A stretch of 64,000 bases of DNA, taken from NCBI GenBank assembly GCA_021464245.1, contig JADCRB010000036.1:5442372-5506371 (forward strand). Reading direction: 5' to 3'. The stretch's first letter is position 1. The number at the start of each line of letters is the position of its first letter. Origin of the DNA: Carallia brachiata. Its lineage: Eukaryota > Streptophyta > Magnoliopsida > Malpighiales > Rhizophoraceae. A model generated the notes under the pieces. The model was not told where the DNA came from. It saw only the letters and a list, made by a program, of their open reading frames with translations, and searched no databases. The position numbers and the translations under genes were made by a program. Of the stretch, positions 62,101-64,000 are shown piece after piece.

Positions 62101-62686
62101 AACGCATAAAACTTAAAGCTGTCTGCTGCAATCTCTTTCAGGTGCTCGCTGCGTTGCAACTATCTTGAATGAGATGAAGCGTCGTGGGAAGGACTGTCGC
62201 TTTGGAGTAATCTCCATGTGCATAGGTCTCTTCTTTTAATTCAATCTCTCAACCTACAGCCACCCACTTAACCGAAGCACTCCCACATATAAAGCACACA
62301 CAGAAACAGCTGATAGATCGTAAGAGTAAGGCAAAAAGTGCGAGTTGTTTGGATGCCATGTGCTAGTTGTTGTGTTAAATATCTCACATTGAAAAGAAAA
62401 TGAAAGAATAAGCAATTTAAGTACAAAGGGTATATAATCCTAAGGCCTTAAGATTTTGGGTTGAGATGTGATGTCAAACTCATAATCCCGTTGCAATATT
62501 AGCATCTAAGGCCTTACAACGCACATCTATGAGATTTGTATGCGGAGCATTTTCCTGTTGGGACAATGGTTGACCATACAATGTTTGAACCATAAAACTG
62601 CAGGCTCAGGAATGGGGGCTGCAGCCGTTTTTGAAAGGGGAGACTATGTTGACGAGCTTTGCAGCGTTAGAGGGGGTGGAAAGTAA
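59157..62686 (+). CDS. KAT2: Peroxisomal 3-ketoacyl-CoA thiolase (two one-base losses)
   Basis: Cleaves 3-ketoacyl-CoA to acetyl-CoA in the last step of peroxisomal beta-oxidation, needed for seed-oil use and jasmonate synthesis. Fourteen exons: 59157-59252, 59660-59736, 59845-59929, 60108-60234, 60457-60555, 60632-60699, 60778-60884, 60974-61050, 61148-61280, 61369-61465, 61744-61867, 61955-62063, 62142-62225, 62604-62686. Residues 7-15 (RQKVLLAHL) are a PTS2 peroxisome signal. Catalytic features: nucleophilic Cys in [11 protein letters not shown] (about residue 140), FEINEAFASQF, His in [13 protein letters not shown] and the second Cys in SMCIGSGMG. Exon 7 begins GTG-AT-GGC where VDG needs one more G (near 60780), and exon 8 reads TTC-AAG-AG-GAA where one G is missing (near 61024). 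Every other exon length fits exactly. Corrected length is 455 residues, normal for plant KAT enzymes. Both losses are in GG pairs and may be sequence errors. Confidence 0.92.
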
Positions 62687-63383
62687 CAATCTTTTGTCAA
62701 AGGATGCTGTTTAGAACCGCTGATTTTTATGGCATTCAATTCTTTCAAGTATGGGACAGGATGTTGCCAAGGAACATCCTCATTGCAATTGAAATTTTCA
62801 TTGGGAAATCGGCGCATCTTATGATACATGTAATATTTTTTTTATATTATCAAAAAAAGAATGTTGGAATGTTTTGATGGAATAAAAATTACAAGTGTCC
62901 GGCGAAAATTGTGCTTTTTTTTTTATAAATTAATTTCGACTAGAACCTGAATTCAGGAACTTTTAACTTTTGCTTACAAGCAAATCAGACACGTTTGCGC
63001 CCCATGAGCCTCTCGTATGTGGCCCTGGTTGCAAGTCCAGCTGAAAGGTAAGCTTATTCCAATCTCAGCCATCGATGTGGATGACCAGGAGGGCTATGAT
63101 CCCGACCAATCTAACGCGGAAGAAGAACGTGATAGCCGCTATAAATATGAGCAGATAAGAGTGTCTCATCGGCTGTATAATTGTACACAGAATTTGGGGA
63201 AAAAAAACAAAAGAAAAGAAAAGAAACTAACATTGTTCTTCCACTGAATTTTCGAAGATTTACAAATGGGTCTCGGCAAATTCCAAATCGGGTCTCGCAA
63301 TTAACATCATGCGAACTGCAACGAAGAGGTTGGATATTGTGGGGAAATTTCTGATGAAATTTCTGACTATTTACAGGCAATTG
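62687..63383. other. 3' flank of the thiolase gene
   Basis: No gene is recognised. A 76-codon open frame (63017-63247), acidic and Arg-rich, has no known motif. It includes a good-looking donor near 63049, but I could not connect it to other exons. Confidence 0.4.
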
Positions 63384-64000
63384 ATTTTTTTTTTACTAAA
63401 GAGGAAATTCATTTGATAAGATACTATAAGTAAATGTACATAGGATAAGCTAAATATAGGGTTCAATACACCATATAATAGCTCATATGTACAAAGGGCA
63501 AAATAAGTTCTTAAAGACTCAATCTATTGGACTCATTCTACCCAAACTACAAATCAGTTCACTACAATGTCAGACATACCAAATATAGCCCAACCCTGAA
63601 TCCATAACTGCGAGCAACAGAAGGCCTGCACAACATAGAAGTCGGGCCCACCCCAACCCAATTGGAGGCAGGAACCAGAAGGATCCGCCCCCCACCGGAC
63701 AACGAAGGCGATCCCAGACACTACCGGGAGGATGGCAAAGCAAGTTATTATGGACCGCCGGCAGCGCGACACAGGTCGAAAATCGGCTGCAAGCCTTAGA
63801 CGCCAGGCACAACAAAGAGGCGCTAAACAACATCACTGGAACGGACTGAAGAGTTGAGAAAGAGAACTTAACGAAGCCGGATTGAAAACCCCAGAAGCCA
63901 AACGGCCTCAGTCGAAGTGAAGCTTACAATGGACGATTCACTTGAACAAGATCCTAATAATTACCGAGAAATGACAGACAACAAAAAGAAGGTCGTCCCC
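63384..64000 (-). mobile_element. Probable 3' end of a LINE retrotransposon, cut by the window edge
   Basis: On the minus strand a GC-balanced segment with no conserved gene ends in a 3'UTR-like stretch (AATGAATTTCCTCTTTAGT) followed by about ten A residues (63384-63394 as T on plus). A poly(A) tail after such a 3' end is typical of plant LINEs. The 88-codon frame 63570-63836 (Cys/Leu/Trp-rich) resembles the non-conserved 3' part of such elements. No reverse transcriptase is inside the window, so this rests on the poly(A) end and composition. Confidence 0.45.

Noticed and set aside
1..64000. tRNA, rRNA, CRISPR or bacterial-type operons
   Set aside because: No tRNA cloverleaf or rRNA core was noticed by reading, and the gene structure is plant nuclear; the tRNA-like TGGTATCAGAGC matches are retroelement primer sites.

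Overview
The window is nuclear DNA from a flowering plant, most likely a eudicot. Genes have short AT-rich GT-AG introns, spacers are very AT-rich with long A/T runs, and the genes are plant-specific: the seed regulator ABI3, the receptor-like pseudokinase TMKL1, a pectate lyase, a PTS2-targeted 3-ketoacyl-CoA thiolase, LEA and glycine-rich proteins, and defensin-like peptides. I cannot name the species.

Layout. 907-1320 (-): secreted glycine-rich protein. 4300-15210: a segmental duplication carrying five defensin-like (DEFL) loci, four of them in a 1.4-kb tandem array (5539-11141) and a fifth, older copy at 13359-13950. Copies 3 and 4 can still encode an eight-cysteine peptide; copies 1, 2 and 5 are broken. 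15515-16266 (+): LEA protein with a likely organelle presequence. 16267-23302: AT-rich spacer and ABI3 upstream DNA. 23303-26544 (+): ABI3, six exons, complete B3 domain but two frameshifts in exon 1. 29761-37110 (-): RGI/RCH-type LRR receptor kinase pseudogene split by a 4.1-kb Ty3-type LTR retrotransposon (31178-35295) with a CATGG target duplication. 37563-38788 (+): small predicted plastid membrane protein, with a possible miniature retroelement remnant in its last intron. 44698-47360 (+): TMKL1. 48821-53451 (-): pectate lyase, six exons, one in-frame stop. 59157-62686 (+): peroxisomal thiolase (KAT2 type), 14 exons. 63384 to the end: probable 3' end of a LINE on the minus strand.

The genes do not form a pathway; this is an ordinary plant stretch of unrelated genes separated by repeats. 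The only gene family expanding here is the DEFL cluster, where the array breakpoint inside a MITE, the conserved promoter palindrome and the mixture of intact and decayed copies record birth-and-death evolution.

A caution on sequence quality: five single-base losses interrupt three otherwise well-conserved genes (ABI3 twice, TMKL1 once, thiolase twice), several in short homopolymers. Uncorrected assembly deletions are a likelier explanation than independent loss of three important genes, and this should be settled before calling any of them a pseudogene. I found no clearly undescribed system; the DEFL array is the best candidate for novelty.
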